64,000 nt of DNA. Source: Caulobacter mirabilis (GTDB lineage: Bacteria; Pseudomonadota; Alphaproteobacteria; Caulobacterales; Caulobacteraceae). Shown one piece after another: positions 42,912 through 51,850 of this stretch. A program made the position numbers and the translations under genes. The notes beneath the pieces were generated by a model that was given only the letters and a program-made list of their open reading frames with translations, did not search any database and was not told the DNA's origin. Within the stretch, counting starts at the first letter, position 1, and the number at the start of each line of letters is the position of its first letter. The DNA is taken from NCBI RefSeq assembly GCF_002749615.1, contig NZ_CP024201.1, positions 1,054,001 through 1,118,000 on the forward strand. The letters are read 5' to 3'.

Positions 42912-44075
42912 ATGGCTGACGATGTGAGGTTTCTGCTTACCGCCGGAGCCGTCCGCCGCGCCGCCGACGCCATGCTCGATCTCGCCCTCGCCGGCGACCT
43001 GCCGGACTGGCGCGTGGACCTCGATCGCCTGCCGCACACGGCGCAGGTCGTGGCCGAGGTGATCCGCGCCCAATACCCGACACTGGAGGTTCCGTTCCAC
43101 GCCCGCTGGCGGCACTTCACGGCCAACGGCCGCGACCTGTGGGCCGAGCTGGACGCCCGCACAGCCTGGCCGGACGCCGCCGTCCGGGCCCGCGCCGCCT
43201 TCGACCTGGTCATCGTCTCGGTGCTGCTTGACGCTGGCGCCGGGCCGGATTGGCGCTACCACGACACGGAGACCGGCCAGACCCTGGCCCGCTCGGAAGG
43301 CCTGGGCGTCGCCTCGCTGCGGCTGTTCCAGTCGGGCGTGCTGTCGGCCTCGGCGGAGGATCCGCTGCGCGCCGACGCTCTGGAGCGGTTCGACGCGACG
43401 ATCCTGGCGACGGCGTTCCAGGTCTCCAACGGCAATCCCTTGCTCGGGCTGGAGGGACGCGCCGCTCTGATCCGCCGCCTGGGCGCGGCGGTCGGACGGC
43501 CGGGCGACCTCTACGACGCCATGTTGGCCCGGGCCGAAGACGACCAGTTGCCGGCGCCGGCGATCCTGGAAGTCCTGCTCGAGCGGCTGGGCCCGATCTG
43601 GGAGAACCGCCTGGTCCTCGACGGCGCCCCCCTGGGGGACACCTGGAAGCATCCGAGCCTGGGCCTGGTTCCGATCCACAAGCTCTCGCAATGGCTGGCC
43701 TACAGCCTGATCGAGCCGCTGCAGGCAGCGGGCGTAGAGGTGACGGACATCGACGGACTCACCGGCCTGGCCGAGTACCGCAACGGCGGCCTGTTCCTCG
43801 ACGACGGGGTGATGATCCTCAAGGACCCGGCCGACCTCGACCGCGTCCATGCCGTGTCCGACCCGCTGGTCGTGGCCTGGCGGTCGCTGACCGTGGCGCT
43901 GCTCGACCGCATCGCACCGCTGGTCCGCGAGCGGCTCGGCGTGTCGGAGGCCGACTTCCCCATGGCCAAGGTGCTGGAGGGCGGCACCTGGGCCGCCGGC
44001 CGCCGCCTGGCCCGCGAGCGCCGCAGCGACGGCGGCCCGCCCCTGAAGATCACCAGCGACGGAACCGTATTCTGA
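42912..44075 (+). CDS. DUF1688 protein of uracil catabolism (URC4 type)
   Basis: A 387-residue protein of the DUF1688 family: [113 protein letters not shown]. The family is essential for the URC uracil route in yeast and its precise reaction is not settled; it may act on an uridine-derived intermediate. It overlaps the start of upp (TGATG), consistent with one operon. Confidence 0.9.
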   Translation: MADDVRFLLTAGAVRRAADAMLDLALAGDLPDWRVDLDRLPHTAQVVAEVIRAQYPTLEVPFHARWRHFTANGRDLWAELDARTAWPDAAVRARAAFDLVIVSVLLDAGAGPDWRYHDTETGQTLARSEGLGVASLRLFQSGVLSASAEDPLRADALERFDATILATAFQVSNGNPLLGLEGRAALIRRLGAAVGRPGDLYDAMLARAEDDQLPAPAILEVLLERLGPIWENRLVLDGAPLGDTWKHPSLGLVPIHKLSQWLAYSLIEPLQAAGVEVTDIDGLTGLAEYRNGGLFLDDGVMILKDPADLDRVHAVSDPLVVAWRSLTVALLDRIAPLVRERLGVSEADFPMAKVLEGGTWAAGRRLARERRSDGGPPLKITSDGTVF

Positions 44076-44713
44076 TGAAGGCGCCCCAAGGCGTAACCCT
44101 GGTCGACCATCCGCTGGTCCAGCACAAGCTGACCCGGCTGCGCGACCGGAACACCTCGACCAAGACCTTCCGCGAGCTGGTCCGCGAGATCGCGACCCTG
44201 CTCTGCTACGAAGTCACCCGCGACCTGGCCCTGACCCAGCGCGAGGTCGAGACCCCGCTGGAAGTCACCACCGCGCCCGAGATCGCGGGCAAGAAGCTGG
44301 TCTTCGCCTCGATCCTGCGGGCCGGGGAGGGGATGCTGGAAGGCATGCTGAACCTGGTGCCGTCGGCGCGGGTGGCGCACGTCGGCCTCTACCGCGATCC
44401 CCAGACCCGGGCGGCGGTGGAGTACTATTTCAAGGTCTCCGAGTCCCTGGCCGAGCGGCAGGTGATCGTCATCGACCCGATGCTGGCCACCGGCGTCAGC
44501 GCCCGCGCGGCGCTCGAGCGGCTGAAGGAAGCCGGCGCCCGAGACCTGCGCTTCGTCTGCATCCTGGCCGCGCCGGAAGGCATCGAGGCCCTGCGCGGCG
44601 ACCACCCGGACGTGCCGATCTGGTGCGCGGGCATCGACCGCGGCCTGGACGACCACGGCTACATCGTGCCGGGCCTGGGAGACGCGGGGGATCGGCTGTA
44701 CGGGACGCGGTGA
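44075..44713 (+). CDS. upp: Uracil phosphoribosyltransferase
   Basis: A 212-residue protein with the type I phosphoribosyltransferase site [20 protein letters not shown] and the UPRTase hallmarks [20 protein letters not shown] and [34 protein letters not shown]. It converts uracil and PRPP to UMP. Next to URC1/URC4 it would serve as the URC6-type first step of uracil use (UMP or a uridine derivative as the true pathway substrate). Its start overlaps the DUF1688 stop. Confidence 0.95.
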   Translation: MKAPQGVTLVDHPLVQHKLTRLRDRNTSTKTFRELVREIATLLCYEVTRDLALTQREVETPLEVTTAPEIAGKKLVFASILRAGEGMLEGMLNLVPSARVAHVGLYRDPQTRAAVEYYFKVSESLAERQVIVIDPMLATGVSARAALERLKEAGARDLRFVCILAAPEGIEALRGDHPDVPIWCAGIDRGLDDHGYIVPGLGDAGDRLYGTR

Positions 44714-44722
44714 TCCGCTCCT

Positions 44723-44835
44723 GATCCTCCCCTCTTGGGGGAGGGGGACCACCCGAAGGGTGGTGGAGGGGGTCCAAGACCGTTGGCCCTCTCCACCATG
44801 CTACGCATGGTCCCCCTCTCCCAAGGGAGAGGATC
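44723..44835. repeat. Dispersed palindromic repeat, family B, copy 2
   Basis: ATCCTCCCCTCTTGGGGGAG, GGGGACCACCCGAAGGGTGG, then CTCCACCATGCTACGCATGG and CCCCCTCTCCCAAGGGAGAG. It shares outer ends and general plan with the copy at 27126-27238. Confidence 0.8.
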
Positions 44836-44865
44836 ACAGGATTGGCGACGTCCCCTCCGCCCGCT

Positions 44866-45663
44866 ATGGCCATTCCCATGACCCACGAGACCCTGCTCAT
44901 CGAGGACGCCGGGGACGGCGTGATCGTCGTCGCCCTGAACCGCCCGGCGGCGGGGAACTCCCTGTCGACCAAGATGGCGCTCGAACTGCTCGCCCTCTGG
45001 CGACAGCTGGGCGAGCCCGGCGCGGCGCGGGCGATCGTGCTGACCGGGGCGGGGGGCAAGATCTTCTGCGCCGGCGCCGACCTGAAGGAGCGGGACGGCA
45101 TGACCGACGATCAGTGGGTCGACCAGCACCGCCTGTTCGAGGCCATGCGCGACGCCCTGGTCGCCCTGCCGGTCCCGGTGATCTGCGCGGTCAACGGCGC
45201 GGCCTACGGCGGCGGCTGCGAGATCGCCCTGAACTGCGACTTCGTCTACGCCGCCCAGGGCGCCCGGTTCGCCCTGCCGGAAGTGAAACTGGGCATCATG
45301 CCGGGCCTGGGCGGGGTTCAGAATCTGGCCCGCGCCGCCGGCGAGCGCCGCGCCCGCGAGATTCTGCTGACCGGCGATCCGTTCACGGCGGAAGAGGGCG
45401 CCGGCTATGGCGTGGTCAACCGCGTCTGCGCCCCGGCCGACCTGGTCCCGGAGGCCGTGGCGACGGCCTGCAAGATCGCTGGCAACGCCCCGCTGTCGAT
45501 CCGCAACATCCGCCGCACCCTGGACGCGACGCGGGTCCTGTCCGGCGAGGCGGCGATCAAGGTCGAGCTGGAGCACTACGACGCCCTGACCCCCACCGAC
45601 GACCGCCGCGAGGGCGTCGCCGCCTGGGGCGAGAAGCGCAAGCCGGACTGGAAGGGACGGTAG
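44866..45663 (+). CDS. Enoyl-CoA hydratase/crotonase
   Basis: The product is 265 residues from ATG 44866 (an ATG at 44878 is also possible). Both hydratase Glu are kept: AAYGGGCEIALNCDFVYAAQ and FALPEVKLGIMPGLGGVQNL; the first oxyanion loop is KIFCAGADLKERDGM. This is the pattern of an active enoyl-CoA hydratase, unlike the crotonase at 35474. It stands alone downstream of a family B repeat and upstream of a serine hydrolase gene. Confidence 0.93.
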   Translation: MAIPMTHETLLIEDAGDGVIVVALNRPAAGNSLSTKMALELLALWRQLGEPGAARAIVLTGAGGKIFCAGADLKERDGMTDDQWVDQHRLFEAMRDALVALPVPVICAVNGAAYGGGCEIALNCDFVYAAQGARFALPEVKLGIMPGLGGVQNLARAAGERRAREILLTGDPFTAEEGAGYGVVNRVCAPADLVPEAVATACKIAGNAPLSIRNIRRTLDATRVLSGEAAIKVELEHYDALTPTDDRREGVAAWGEKRKPDWKGR

Positions 45664-45744
45664 CGCCGGCGCCGCCAGTTCTGACGAAGGCCTGCATCCA
45701 AACGGGCCTGTCCGCGCCTCTAGGTGGGAAAGGGGCTCCCACGC

Positions 45745-47265
45745 ATGCGCATTACTCCCGACCTCACCCGTCGATCGTTCACCGCGTCCGCGATATCGCT
45801 GGCGGCCGGACCGCCCGCGTCCGCCGCGTTGGCCGCGCCGGTCGAGCGTCGGGATGAGGTCGCCGACATCGACGCCTTCGTGCGCGCGGCGATGGCGAGA
45901 ACGGTCGTCGTCCCCGGCCTGTCCCTCGCCGTCGTCGAGGGCGACCGAGTCGTCATGACCGGCGGATACGGGGTCGCCGACGTGCGCGCCGGGACGCCCA
46001 TCGACGCCGACACCGGTTTCTACATCGCCTCGGCGACCAAGTCGTTTACGGCCCTGGCCATCGCGCTTGAGGCGGACAGGGGCGGACTCGGCCTGGCCGA
46101 TGCTTTGTCGCTGGCCTTTCCCGGCTCGGCCCTCCCGTCGGAGATGGCCGCCTCGGTCACGCTCGAAGACCTGCTGAGCCACCGCTCCGGTCTGGACAAC
46201 GCGCCGATCGCCTTTCGCACGGCCTATTCGGGCGAGCACACGCCGCCGCAACTCCAGGCCTTGCTGGCGCAGACCAAGACCGTCGCCGATGCGCCGCACG
46301 GTGTCTTCCGCTATGCCAACGCCGGCTACAACATCGCCACCACCCTGCTGGAGAGGCGAGACGGCCGCGACTGGCGCGCGCTGGTGCGCGACCGGGTGCT
46401 GACGCCGGCCGGCATGGCCCGCACCACGCCCTGGGTGTCGAAGGCGAGGGCTCGGGGGACGGTCGCCGTCGGCCACTTCGGCCTGGACGCCGGGGGCGCG
46501 ACGCCCAGCCCTTTGCAGAAGGTCGACGCGACCATGCAGTCGGCCGGCGGGTTGGTCTCGACCGCCAACGACATGGCCCGCTGGCTGAGGCTCCAGATCA
46601 ACGACGGCGCCTTCGGCGGCCGCCGTGTCTTCCCCGCCGGGAGGGTCGCCTCGACCCACCGCTCGCGCGTGGCCCAGGACCGCCGGTTCGGCGCCTATCA
46701 GCGCGACGGCTACGGCCTGGGATGGCAGACGGGACGGTACGGCGAGGATCGTTTTATCCACCACTTCGGCAACTTCTCGGGCTCGCGGTCCCATGTCTCG
46801 TTCATGCCCGACCGGCGGTTGGGCGTGGTCGTGCTGGTCAACGAGGATCTGGTCGCGGGCGAGCTCGCCGATGTGGTCGCCAACTACGTCTACGATCGCT
46901 TCGCCGGCCGCGTCGACCTGCGGGCGCCTTACGAAGGCGAGCTCGGGACGCTGACCGCGCGGCGGGACAAGCGGCAGGCCGGCCTGGCGGCGGCCAAGGC
47001 GGAGCGGGCGGCGCGACCCTGGACGCTGTCCCGGCCGCGGGCCGACTACGCCGGAGCCTATGTGAACCCCGGCCTGGGAACGCTGGTGATCGCGCAGGCT
47101 GGCGACCTCCTGACCGCGAAGATCGGCGTAATGAGCGCGGTCGCCGAGGCCTTCGACCAGCCCGAGACCATCCGGGTCGAACTCGTGCCCTTCCAGGGGC
47201 AGACCATCCGCTTCGACGGCGAAAACAGCCTGATTTTCGACGACGCCCGTTTCGTCCGGGGCTGA
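45745..47265 (+). CDS. Tat-exported serine hydrolase, beta-lactamase family (class C-like)
   Basis: A 506-residue protein with a twin-arginine leader (LTRRSFTASAISLAAG). The catalytic SxxK is in YIASATKSFTALAIAL, the YxN in RYANAGYNIATTLL, and HFGNFSGSR-type region follows. The family covers beta-lactamase-like esterases, D-aminopeptidases and DD-peptidases; no true beta-lactamase activity can be claimed. About 90 residues of extra C-terminal domain follow the hydrolase. A GTG-led frame starts at 45724, but the ATG at 45745 follows GGGAAAGGGG and keeps a normal-length leader. The next gene is an AbgT transporter. Confidence 0.9.
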   Translation: MRITPDLTRRSFTASAISLAAGPPASAALAAPVERRDEVADIDAFVRAAMARTVVVPGLSLAVVEGDRVVMTGGYGVADVRAGTPIDADTGFYIASATKSFTALAIALEADRGGLGLADALSLAFPGSALPSEMAASVTLEDLLSHRSGLDNAPIAFRTAYSGEHTPPQLQALLAQTKTVADAPHGVFRYANAGYNIATTLLERRDGRDWRALVRDRVLTPAGMARTTPWVSKARARGTVAVGHFGLDAGGATPSPLQKVDATMQSAGGLVSTANDMARWLRLQINDGAFGGRRVFPAGRVASTHRSRVAQDRRFGAYQRDGYGLGWQTGRYGEDRFIHHFGNFSGSRSHVSFMPDRRLGVVVLVNEDLVAGELADVVANYVYDRFAGRVDLRAPYEGELGTLTARRDKRQAGLAAAKAERAARPWTLSRPRADYAGAYVNPGLGTLVIAQAGDLLTAKIGVMSAVAEAFDQPETIRVELVPFQGQTIRFDGENSLIFDDARFVRG

Positions 47266-47376
47266 TCGAGCCGTTGAGGGTGGACGTCGCGGCAAGATTT
47301 CTTCAGGTTGCCGCCGCAATGAGCGGCCGACCCCGTCGGCGACGTCGCGCTGACCGTGTCGGAGTAACCATCCCCC

Positions 47377-48975
47377 ATGAGTGAAGCATCACAGCCCGGC
47401 CGCCAGCGCGGCTTCCTCGGCTTCGTCGAGCGTGCGGGCAACCTGCTGCCGGACCCGACGATCATCTTCGTCTATCTGATCCTGGCGCTGATGGTGCTGT
47501 CGGCGATCGGCTCGGCGATGGGCTGGGAAGCCTCGCTGCCCTATTCCGGCTCCAAGGCGCCGGAGCACGCCGAGCTGGCCAATGGGGTTCTGACCTATCG
47601 GGCGTCCAGCCTGTTCTCCGAGGAGAACGTGGCCAAGCTGTTCACCGAGATGCCGAAGACCTTCGCGGGCTTCGCGCCGCTGGGCCTGGTGCTGACGATC
47701 ATGATCGGCGCCGCGGTGGCCGAGCGGACCGGCCTGTTCTCGGCCCTGATCCGCGCCTCGCTGCGCAACGCTCACAAGGGGCTGCTGACCCCGATCGTGG
47801 CGGTGATCGGCATGGTCTCGCACCACGCCTCGGACGCCGCCTATGTTGTGTTCATCCCCTTGGCGGCGATCGTGTTCGCGGTGGCCGGGCGACATCCGCT
47901 GGCCGGTCTGGCGGCGGCCTTCGCGGCGGTGTCGGGCGGCTACGCCGGCAACCTGATGCCCGGCCAGATCGACGTCCTGCTGCTCAGCTTCACCCAGGAG
48001 GCGGCGCGGATCGTCGACCCGACCTGGACGATGAACCCGCTGGGCAACTGGTACTACATCTGCGCCATCGTCGTTCTGTTCACCCCGATCGTCTGGTTCA
48101 TCACCGACAAGGTGGTCGAGCCGCGGCTCGGCAAATGGGGCGGCGTGGTCGACGAGGAGCTGCGCGCCGACCTCGACAAGGCCGAGGTCACGGCGGAGGA
48201 GCGCAAGGGCCTGCGCCGCGCCGGTCTGGTCGCCCTGGGCATCATCGCCTTCTTCGCGGCCATGGCGCTCTGGCCGGGCTACACCCCCTTCATCAACGAG
48301 GAAGCCAAGGGCACCGCCCGGCTGCAGCCGCTCTACGCCTCGCTGATCGCCGGCTTCTTCCTGCTGTTCCTGCTGACCGGCATCGTCTTCGGCCGCGCCG
48401 TCGGCGTGGTGAAGTCGGCGGACGATGTCGTGAAGATGATGCAGCACGGGGTCCGGACCATGGCGCCGTACCTCGTCTTCGTGTTCTTCGCGGCCCACTT
48501 CGTGGCCATGTTCAACTGGTCGCGGATCGGCCCGATCATCGCCATCAACGGCGCCGAGGCCCTGCAGGCCATGGCCCTGCCGGCGGCCCTGCTGCTGGTC
48601 TGCGTGCTGCTGCTGTCGTCGTTCCTGGACCTGTTCATCGGCTCGGCCTCGGCCAAGTGGAGCGCCCTGTCGCCGGTGGTGGTGCCGATGTTCATGCTGC
48701 TGGGCGTCAGCCCCGAGATGACCACCGCCGCCTATCGGATGGGCGACAGCTACACCAACATCATGACCCCGCTGATGAGCTACTTCCCGCTGATCCTGGC
48801 CTTCAGCCGGCGCTGGGACGGGACCATGGGCGTGGGCTCGCTGCTGGCGCTGATGCTGCCCTATGCGCTGAGCTTCATGGCGGTCGGCATCGCCATGACC
48901 GTCGGCTGGGTGCTGCTCGACCTGCCGCTCGGGCCGGGCGCCCAGGTCCACTACACCCCGCCGACCGCGGGCTGA
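47377..48975 (+). CDS. AbgT-family transporter (p-aminobenzoyl-glutamate transport type)
   Basis: A 532-residue inner-membrane protein with about 11-12 helices. AbgT signatures: LPDPTIIFVYLILALMVLSA, IMIGAAVAERTGLFSALIRA, GMVSHHASDAAYVVFIPLAA, DLFIGSASAKWSALSPVVVP and YRMGDSYTNIMTPLMSYFPL. AbgT proteins import p-aminobenzoyl-glutamate or export sulfonamides. The 111-base gap to the preceding serine hydrolase allows its own promoter. The hydrolase may process its substrate or product, which is inference from proximity only. Confidence 0.93.
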   Translation: MSEASQPGRQRGFLGFVERAGNLLPDPTIIFVYLILALMVLSAIGSAMGWEASLPYSGSKAPEHAELANGVLTYRASSLFSEENVAKLFTEMPKTFAGFAPLGLVLTIMIGAAVAERTGLFSALIRASLRNAHKGLLTPIVAVIGMVSHHASDAAYVVFIPLAAIVFAVAGRHPLAGLAAAFAAVSGGYAGNLMPGQIDVLLLSFTQEAARIVDPTWTMNPLGNWYYICAIVVLFTPIVWFITDKVVEPRLGKWGGVVDEELRADLDKAEVTAEERKGLRRAGLVALGIIAFFAAMALWPGYTPFINEEAKGTARLQPLYASLIAGFFLLFLLTGIVFGRAVGVVKSADDVVKMMQHGVRTMAPYLVFVFFAAHFVAMFNWSRIGPIIAINGAEALQAMALPAALLLVCVLLLSSFLDLFIGSASAKWSALSPVVVPMFMLLGVSPEMTTAAYRMGDSYTNIMTPLMSYFPLILAFSRRWDGTMGVGSLLALMLPYALSFMAVGIAMTVGWVLLDLPLGPGAQVHYTPPTAG

Positions 48976-49031
48976 CGCTTGACGGAGCGGCGCGTGCAGG
49001 TTGAGCTTCGGCGACATCGCCGGAGCGCCCC

Positions 49032-49553
49032 ATGCTGACCGCCGTTCTTTTCGCCCTGGCCCTCGCCAGCAAGGCGCAGACGCCAGGGGTCAAGCCCGCA
49101 ACGCCGAGTGGCCAGCCGGCGACACGATCGGCGTTCGTCCAAGGCACGCTGAACCTGGCCATCGGCGAGCGCGCCACGCTGCGTCGACAGCCTGACGGGA
49201 GCTATGTCCTCGATCATGTCGAGCGGATCAGCGTCGAAGATGTCGCGCCGCCCGCCAACGGAGGCCGCGCCGAGACGCTCAACGGCACGTCGCCGGGCAC
49301 TGTCCGACTCGCGCTCAACGCCCGCCGCGACGTCGGCTCGATCCTGAAGGTCGAGAACGGGACGGGCGAGGCGCTGCAGTACAACGCCTTCATCGTGCGG
49401 ATCGCCGGCGGCAAGCCGCAGCCGCCGGCGAAGACCTCAGTCTGCACCATCCCCGCAGGCCTCGTCTCCTACGAACACTGGCCTGAGCCGGTGATCCAGG
49501 TGGTGGCGGGGGGGCTCAAGGCGACGCCGGAGAAGACTCCCGCCTGCGGTTAG
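49032..49553 (+). CDS. Secreted hypothetical protein
   Basis: A 173-residue protein with a short signal sequence (LTAVLFALALASKAQTP). The mature part has LAIGERATLRRQPDGSYVLD, RLALNARRDVGSILKVENGT and GGKPQPPAKTSVCTIPAGL. Two Cys near the C-terminus could pair. No family recognised. It lies 56 bases after the AbgT gene and converges with the siderophore operon. Confidence 0.75.
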   Translation: MLTAVLFALALASKAQTPGVKPATPSGQPATRSAFVQGTLNLAIGERATLRRQPDGSYVLDHVERISVEDVAPPANGGRAETLNGTSPGTVRLALNARRDVGSILKVENGTGEALQYNAFIVRIAGGKPQPPAKTSVCTIPAGLVSYEHWPEPVIQVVAGGLKATPEKTPACG

Positions 49554-49584
49554 GATGCGAGGACGGCGCAGACGGGCCTGACGC

Positions 49585-49932
49585 CTACCCGATCCGCACC
49601 AGCAGTCCGCTCGCCAGCAGCATCGCCGCGACGAAGGCCGCGCCCGGCGCCGCCCGGGCGGCCAGCCGGGGGCTGTAGGGGATCAGCAGGGTGACCGCCA
49701 GGGCGGCGGCTATGATCGCCCCAACCCATTGCACCGAGCCGAACTTCCAGCCGGAGGCGACGACCGTGCAGCCGTAGGCGGCGGCGAGGCCGGCGATCCC
49801 GGCCCAGCGGATCTGCTTCTGGCGGAGGGGCTCGAGCTTGCGCCCCAGCAGGTCCGGCTGATGCTTGGCCATCGAGGCGCAGACGCCGGTGAAGCCGGCG
49901 TAGGCGAAGAGGAGGGCGGCGAGACCGATCAT
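49585..49932 (-). CDS. DUF3325 membrane protein (siderophore operon)
   Basis: A 115-residue protein with about four membrane helices: MIGLAALLFAYAGFTGVCAS, then RKLEPLRQKQIRWAGIAGLA, IIAAALAVTLLIPYSPRLAA. DUF3325 proteins lie at the end of TonB-receptor/PepSY operons in many proteobacteria and are linked to iron-siderophore handling. Its ATG overlaps the PepSY stop by four bases. The role of the protein is unknown; it may support the reductase in the inner membrane. Confidence 0.87.
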   Translation of the reverse strand: MIGLAALLFAYAGFTGVCASMAKHQPDLLGRKLEPLRQKQIRWAGIAGLAAAYGCTVVASGWKFGSVQWVGAIIAAALAVTLLIPYSPRLAARAAPGAAFVAAMLLASGLLVRIG

Positions 49933-51539
49933 CAGGCGGCCTCCTCGGTCACCGCGGCGGCCGGCGCCGGCGCGGGCGGCTTGCGTTTGGCCTTGACCGC
50001 CGGCTTGTAGCGCGCCGCCTTCCAGGCGCAGAAGGCCAGGCCGGCGCCCAGCGTCACGAGGGTCAGGTCGAACGCGACCATGGCCCAGTCCCCGCGCAGC
50101 AGGTTGGCGAGCAGGTTGCGGTTCGGCGTCGTGATCGCGCTGACCACCGGCAGCAGGGCGACCAGGGCGGCCGCGGCCGACAGGGTCTCGACCCAAGCCT
50201 TCTTGGTCGGGCGCAGGCAGGCATAGAGGATCATCCCGCCCCAGCCGACGAAGACGGCGTGCACCTCCCATGGCGAGCGGGTCGCCATCTCGACGGGCAG
50301 CAGGCGGTTGGCCCACAGCATCATCGCCATCCCGGCCGGGACGCCGGCGATGGTCCCGATGTTCAGCCGCTCGACCAGGCGGAAGCCGAAGTAGGGTTTC
50401 TCCGGATCGGGCAGCTGCTGGCGTCGCTTGACGGTCCACAGGATCAGGCCGGTGGCGACCATGGCGCAGCCGGTCAGGGCGCAGACGAAGTAGAGCCAGC
50501 GCAGCAGCGGCTTGGCGAACCGGCCCATGTGCAGGCCGTACATCGCGCCGCTGGTCACGGCCGCCGGGCCGGCCTTGGCGCTGCTGGAGACCAGCTTGCC
50601 GCGGGCGTCGAAGGTCAGCGAGCCGCTGCGGTTGGACAGCTGGTCGCCGGTGTGGCGGGTCACCTCGATGGTCGAGGTCGCGTCGCCGGGGTTGCTGACG
50701 CCGACGATCCAGGAGCGGCCGCCGCCCCAGGTCCGGGCCGCCTCGTCCAGCACCAGGGTCAGGGGCGGTGGGCCGACGGCGACGCCGCTGCGCTCGACCG
50801 CCTCGGTCTGCGGGAACAGCTGCTCGAAGAAGGCGTCCTCGGTCTTGTAGTTCGCCAGCGCCCCCCACGGCATGTAGAGCGCCATCAGCGTGACCAGGCC
50901 GGTGTAGGTGATCATGGCGTGGAACGGCAGCGCCAGGACCGCGGTCAGGTTGTGGGCGTCCAGCCAGGACCGCTGCGCCGCCTTGCCGGGCCGGAAGGTG
51001 AAGAAGTCCTTGAAGATGCGCTTGTGGGTGATCACGCCGGAGACGATCGCCGCCAGCATGAACATGGCGCAGAAGCCCGCCACCCAGCGGCCGGCGATGA
51101 CCGGCATGTAGTGCATCTGGAAATGGAACCGGTAGAAGAACTCCCCGCCGCGGGTCTCGCGGGGCTTCACCACCTCGCCGGTGGCCGCATCGAGGACGGC
51201 GCTGGTGTCCGAGCCGCGCCGGCGGCGACGGGGCTTGTCCTCTTCGCCGGCCTTGGGCTGCGGCTCCCAGAAGACATTGACGGTCGAGGACCGTTCGTCC
51301 GGCAGGGTGATGCTCCAGCTCTTGGCGTCGGGGGCCTTGGCCTGAAGGAAGGCCAGCGCGCCGGCCGCCGCGACCGACGGGCTGGCCGGCATGCCGGTCT
51401 CCGGCTCCATCCAGCGGGTGATCTCGGGCCGGAAGTAGGTGGCCGTCCCGGTCGTGAACATCGCGAACAGGACCCAGCCGACGAGCAGTCCGGTCCAGGT
51501 GTGGAGCCAGGCCATCGACTGACGGAAGGCGCCGTTCAT
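49932..51539 (-). CDS. PepSY-domain membrane protein, ferric-siderophore reductase type
   Basis: A 535-residue protein with an N-terminal helix WLHTWTGLLVGWVLFAMFTT, a PepSY domain in the periplasm, FYRFHFQMHYMPVIAGRWVA, GVITHKRIFKDFFTFRP, HNLTAVLALPFHAMITYTGL, and more helices toward the C-terminus. His residues in the helices (HTWTG, HFQMHY, HNLTAV, HAM) resemble the haem or metal sites of FoxB/FpvG-type reductases that release iron from siderophores. An Arg-rich loop (PRRRRRGSD) lies at about residue 105. It is operonic with the receptor. Confidence 0.92.
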   Translation of the reverse strand: MNGAFRQSMAWLHTWTGLLVGWVLFAMFTTGTATYFRPEITRWMEPETGMPASPSVAAAGALAFLQAKAPDAKSWSITLPDERSSTVNVFWEPQPKAGEEDKPRRRRRGSDTSAVLDAATGEVVKPRETRGGEFFYRFHFQMHYMPVIAGRWVAGFCAMFMLAAIVSGVITHKRIFKDFFTFRPGKAAQRSWLDAHNLTAVLALPFHAMITYTGLVTLMALYMPWGALANYKTEDAFFEQLFPQTEAVERSGVAVGPPPLTLVLDEAARTWGGGRSWIVGVSNPGDATSTIEVTRHTGDQLSNRSGSLTFDARGKLVSSSAKAGPAAVTSGAMYGLHMGRFAKPLLRWLYFVCALTGCAMVATGLILWTVKRRQQLPDPEKPYFGFRLVERLNIGTIAGVPAGMAMMLWANRLLPVEMATRSPWEVHAVFVGWGGMILYACLRPTKKAWVETLSAAAALVALLPVVSAITTPNRNLLANLLRGDWAMVAFDLTLVTLGAGLAFCAWKAARYKPAVKAKRKPPAPAPAAAVTEEAA

Positions 51540-51850
51540 AGCCGGGGCTCCAGGATCAGCGCGATCCACAGCACGCCGCCCAGGGCCGCGCAGCCGCCGG
51601 CCAGCCCGGCCCACAGCCGCCAGCTCTTCGGCTCGGCGAAGCACCAGACGACGACCGTGACATAGATGGCGAACGACAGGGTGGTGGCGGCGATCGTCGC
51701 CTCGATCGGCCCGCCAGGCAGCAGCTTGGCCAGCACCGCCGTCGCCAGCGAGGCGAAGACGTAGCCGACGCCGATGGCGGCGACGGCGCGGCCGGCGACG
51801 TCCAGCCGCCGGAGCCAGGTCGGACCTTCCTTGCGCTTGGCGGCGGCCAT
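51536..51850 (-). CDS. DUF3649 membrane protein (siderophore operon)
   Basis: A 104-residue protein with three helices: VAGRAVAAIGVGYVFASLAT, AATTLSFAIYVTVVVWCFAE, LWAGLAGGCAALGGVLWIAL. This matches DUF3649, found next to TonB receptors and PepSY proteins. Its start and stop each overlap a neighbour by four bases, so it is translationally coupled with both. No function is known beyond the iron-uptake context. Confidence 0.9.
   Translation of the reverse strand: MAAAKRKEGPTWLRRLDVAGRAVAAIGVGYVFASLATAVLAKLLPGGPIEATIAATTLSFAIYVTVVVWCFAEPKSWRLWAGLAGGCAALGGVLWIALILEPRL

Noticed and set aside
45745-47265. True beta-lactamase (antibiotic resistance) call
   Set aside because: SxxK and YxN are shared by a wide hydrolase family; the long C-terminal extra domain and Tat leader do not point to a resistance enzyme.
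44659-47319. Antisense frame of 886 residues opposite the crotonase and the serine hydrolase
   Set aside because: The sense genes show catalytic motifs; the antisense frame has none and runs through a repeat.
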